A DNA stretch of 33,530 nt, from positions 1 to 33,530 of the forward strand of contig PLYJ01000212.1 of NCBI GenBank assembly GCA_003151745.1. The letters are read 5' to 3'. The notes under the pieces were generated by a model. The model saw nothing but the letters and a program-made list of their open reading frames with translations, ran no database searches and was not told the DNA's origin. Numbering within the stretch: position 1 is the first letter of the stretch; each line of letters opens with the position of its first letter. The DNA is from Bacteroidota bacterium (GTDB taxonomy: Bacteria; Bacteroidota; Bacteroidia; AKYH767-A; 2013-40CM-41-45). This document shows, piece by piece, positions 32,153 to 33,530 of the stretch. Made by a program: the position numbers and the translations under genes.

Positions 32153-32605
32153 GTGGATATGAACAGTGTTGCGGATAGCGCTATGAAAGAAGTTTTGAAT
32201 TCAGAAAAGGGAAATAACATTGCTGAGATTACGATTGATAAATTGCCCGATGCTTATTCCGATAGCGTTCTCATCCGCCAGGTATTTATTAATCTTTTTT
32301 CGAATGCAATAAAATATTCAGGGTATAAGCCTCAACCTATTGTCCATGTTGGCTCTTATGCTGAAAAGGAAAGAAATGTTTATTATGTGGAAGACAACGG
32401 CGTCGGCTTTGATATGAAGTTTTATCACAAACTATTCGGAGTGTTTCAACGACTGCATACTCAACCGGAGTTCAAAGGCACTGGCATAGGTCTTGCCATC
32501 GTTCAAAAGATTGTTACTCGTCATGGCGGCGCTATATGGGCAGAAGGCAAGCTTAACGAAGGGGCTAAATTCTATTTCTCTCTTCCCAAAAAAAGAGATG
32601 AATAA
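32153..32605 (+). CDS. Sensor histidine kinase, C-terminal ATPase part (frameshifted)
   Basis: This is the HATPase_c half of the kinase that begins at 31165, in the next frame; its open frame runs back to 32090 (QLIDDLLAFSRLGKNEIQKF). The ATG at 32153 is internal to the original gene. The N box is LIRQVFINLFSNAIKYSG, the G1 box VEDNGVGFDMKFYHKLFG, and the G2 box FKGTGIGLAIVQKIVTRHGG. All ATP-binding motifs are intact, so the domain would work if fused to the front part. Sequence class is the phytochrome-like kinase group that usually pairs with Rcp1/CheY-like single-domain regulators, and such a gene follows. Confidence 0.88.
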   Translation: MDMNSVADSAMKEVLNSEKGNNIAEITIDKLPDAYSDSVLIRQVFINLFSNAIKYSGYKPQPIVHVGSYAEKERNVYYVEDNGVGFDMKFYHKLFGVFQRLHTQPEFKGTGIGLAIVQKIVTRHGGAIWAEGKLNEGAKFYFSLPKKRDE

Positions 32606-32636
32606 AAGTAAAAAGGTTTTTTTTATGGAAAATGAT

Positions 32637-32644
32637 TAATTTTG
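32637..32644 (+). promoter_or_regulatory. Possible -7 element before the CheY-like gene
   Basis: TAATTTTG matches TAnnTTTG exactly, 60 bases before the ATG at 32704. No clear -33 element is seen, only a T-rich stretch. It would allow expression independent of the kinase. Confidence 0.4.
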
Positions 32645-32703
32645 CAAACTTTATTATTTATAGCACTGTCACAATTCTATAAACCTTAGTATTATATATT
32701 ACC

Positions 32704-33144
32704 ATGATTGCTCACATTAAAGATATTCTCCTCATAGAAGATAACCCGGCTGATGCAAAGCTAACCATGATTGCTTTGCAGGAATGCAACCTGTCGAACA
32801 GGGTCTTGCATTTAGAAGATGGTGAAGAAGCGCTTGATTATATTTTTTGCAAAGGGAAGTACGCTGGCCGCGATACTACCGATTTGCCTGTGCTGATTCT
32901 GCTTGATTTAAAAATGCCCAAGGTGGACGGCGTTGAAGTGCTTGAAAAAATAAAAGCGGATGAAAGGACAAAAGCTATTCCTGTCACCGTCTTCACATCA
33001 TCACAGGAAAGTCCCGACGTAAAAAGATGTTATGAATTGGGAGTGAACAGCTACGTAGTGAAACCCCTCGACTTTGATAGCTTTAACAAAGTTGTTTCAG
33101 ATGTTGGATTGTATTGGGCACTGGTTAATCTGCCGTTTAAATAA
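32704..33144 (+). CDS. CheY/Rcp1-like single-domain response regulator
   Basis: Receiver-only protein of 146 residues. All working positions are present: E12/D13 (LLIEDNPAD), phosphoacceptor D68 ([13 protein letters not shown]), T98 (VTVFTSSQE) and K120 (YVVKPLDF). The insert [17 protein letters not shown] is typical of Rcp1-type regulators paired with phytochrome-like kinases. There is no output domain, so it acts by protein contact or phosphotransfer. It lies 98 bases after the kinase and completes the receptor-YfiR-kinase-regulator set. A terminator follows 46 bases after the stop. Confidence 0.95.
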   Translation: MIAHIKDILLIEDNPADAKLTMIALQECNLSNRVLHLEDGEEALDYIFCKGKYAGRDTTDLPVLILLDLKMPKVDGVEVLEKIKADERTKAIPVTVFTSSQESPDVKRCYELGVNSYVVKPLDFDSFNKVVSDVGLYWALVNLPFK

Positions 33145-33190
33145 GAAAGAAACCGTAAGGAAATAGCAAGTTTAAATAAAAAAGGAAAAA

Positions 33191-33226
33191 GGGATGGCTT
33201 TGTAACGAAGCATCCCTTATTTTTTT
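33191..33226 (+). terminator. Intrinsic terminator of the signalling operon
   Basis: AAGGGATG/CATCCCTT, extended past a bulged G by CTT/AAG, and followed by A and seven T. Confidence 0.85.
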
Positions 33227-33367
33227 AAGAAACATGACTCATTTTCAAAAAATATAGCTAAATTTTCAAAAAAGAAGATAGATTTCCAAAAACGAAACTA
33301 ACTTTTGAAAAATGTAGCTAACTTTTCAAAAAACTAGCTATCTTTTTAGACAAGAAGTGCATTTTTG
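33227..33367. repeat. 20-bp A-tract tandem array, locus 3 (7 units)
   Basis: Seven units begin at 33227, 33247, 33268, 33288, 33308, 33328 and 33348; six are 20 bases and one is 21. The consensus is near AAAAATGTAGCTAACTTTTC. Each unit starts with an A tract and ends with a T tract, so A/T tracts recur every two helical turns, as expected for intrinsically bent DNA. The array starts directly after the terminator T run and ends exactly where GGCATTGTTAA begins. The sequence is unrelated to loci 1 and 2, but period and setting are the same. Confidence 0.8.
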
Positions 33368-33420
33368 GGCATTGTTAATTTAATATAGTTAAATCGTTGT
33401 TCCATTTAGACATTAACAAT
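33368..33420. repeat. GGCATTGTTAA element, second copy
   Basis: GGCATTGTTAATTTAATATA (+G) at 33368-33388 matches the left end of the 131-bp unit (22389-22409) at 20 of 21 positions. A shorter inverse, ATTAACAAT (33412-33420), pairs with ATTGTTAAT (33371-33379), so this copy may be a shortened or decayed unit. The remaining 110 bases to the window end show nothing recognisable. Confidence 0.6.
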
Positions 33421-33530
33421 TTTACAGAAAGCAATAACATATACAATGCTTTAGTGTAACATTTGGTTCTTCTTCTTAACCTGGCTAAAAAGTGCCTAAA
33501 GAGACTATTAGACATCTTTCCTAAATAAAT

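Noticed and set aside
32153-32605. Independent small ATPase gene
   Set aside because: Its frame continues upstream into missing HisKA sequence and rejoins the kinase after removal of one G.

Overview
The window looks like a chromosomal segment of a Bacteroidota (Bacteroidetes) bacterium, perhaps of the Chitinophagales/Sphingobacteriales type. The evidence is T9SS type A C-terminal sorting domains, a TonB-dependent receptor with a carboxypeptidase-regulatory N-terminal domain, -7 promoter elements of the TAnnTTTG type, a short-form prolyl-tRNA synthetase, and signal peptides almost all cut before Gln. Genus and species cannot be told from the sequence alone.

Layout. 1-406 holds a cluster of short REP-like palindromes. 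407-1054 is an orphan NarL/LuxR response regulator. 1055-1734 is non-coding and carries an imperfect 20/21-bp tandem array. 1735-4581 (minus) encodes an OmpP1/FadL-like outer-membrane protein and a Gly/Asn/Tyr-rich lipoprotein, divergent from proS (4708-6183), which is followed by an unknown cytosolic protein and tRNA-Glu(UUC).

7491-27829 is the accessory core. A divergent OmpR-type regulator with a degenerate receiver faces a run of secreted-protein genes. Five genes (8494, 9352, 10270, 14531, 19202) share an unrecognised N-terminal domain, here called the VEKYY domain. Among them lie a large TonB-dependent receptor (11465), a FISUMP lipoprotein (15902) and a beta-helix-like protein ending in a dockerin-like loop (17171). 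The right half adds cohesin-like proteins (19202, 22843, 27086), a frameshifted multi-Ig protein with a double dockerin-like tail (24298-26167) and a LytTR regulator (26368). I read this as a surface-exposed, T9SS-secreted assembly with possible cohesin-dockerin contacts and its own receptor and regulators. No glycoside hydrolase is visible, so it is not an ordinary cellulosome.

27830-28395 contains a decayed TauD-family fragment. 28396-33144 is a signalling operon: TonB-dependent receptor, YfiR-like periplasmic protein, CHASE8-like/HAMP histidine kinase (broken by one extra G) and a CheY/Rcp1-like regulator. The window ends with a terminator followed by a second type of 20-bp A-tract array.

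The most unusual non-coding signals are three helically phased 20/21-bp arrays (1375-1644, 22191-22377, 33227-33367). The first two are the same family in opposite orientation. The last two abut the same GGCATTGTTAA sequence, which at the second locus is half of a near-perfect terminal inverted repeat.
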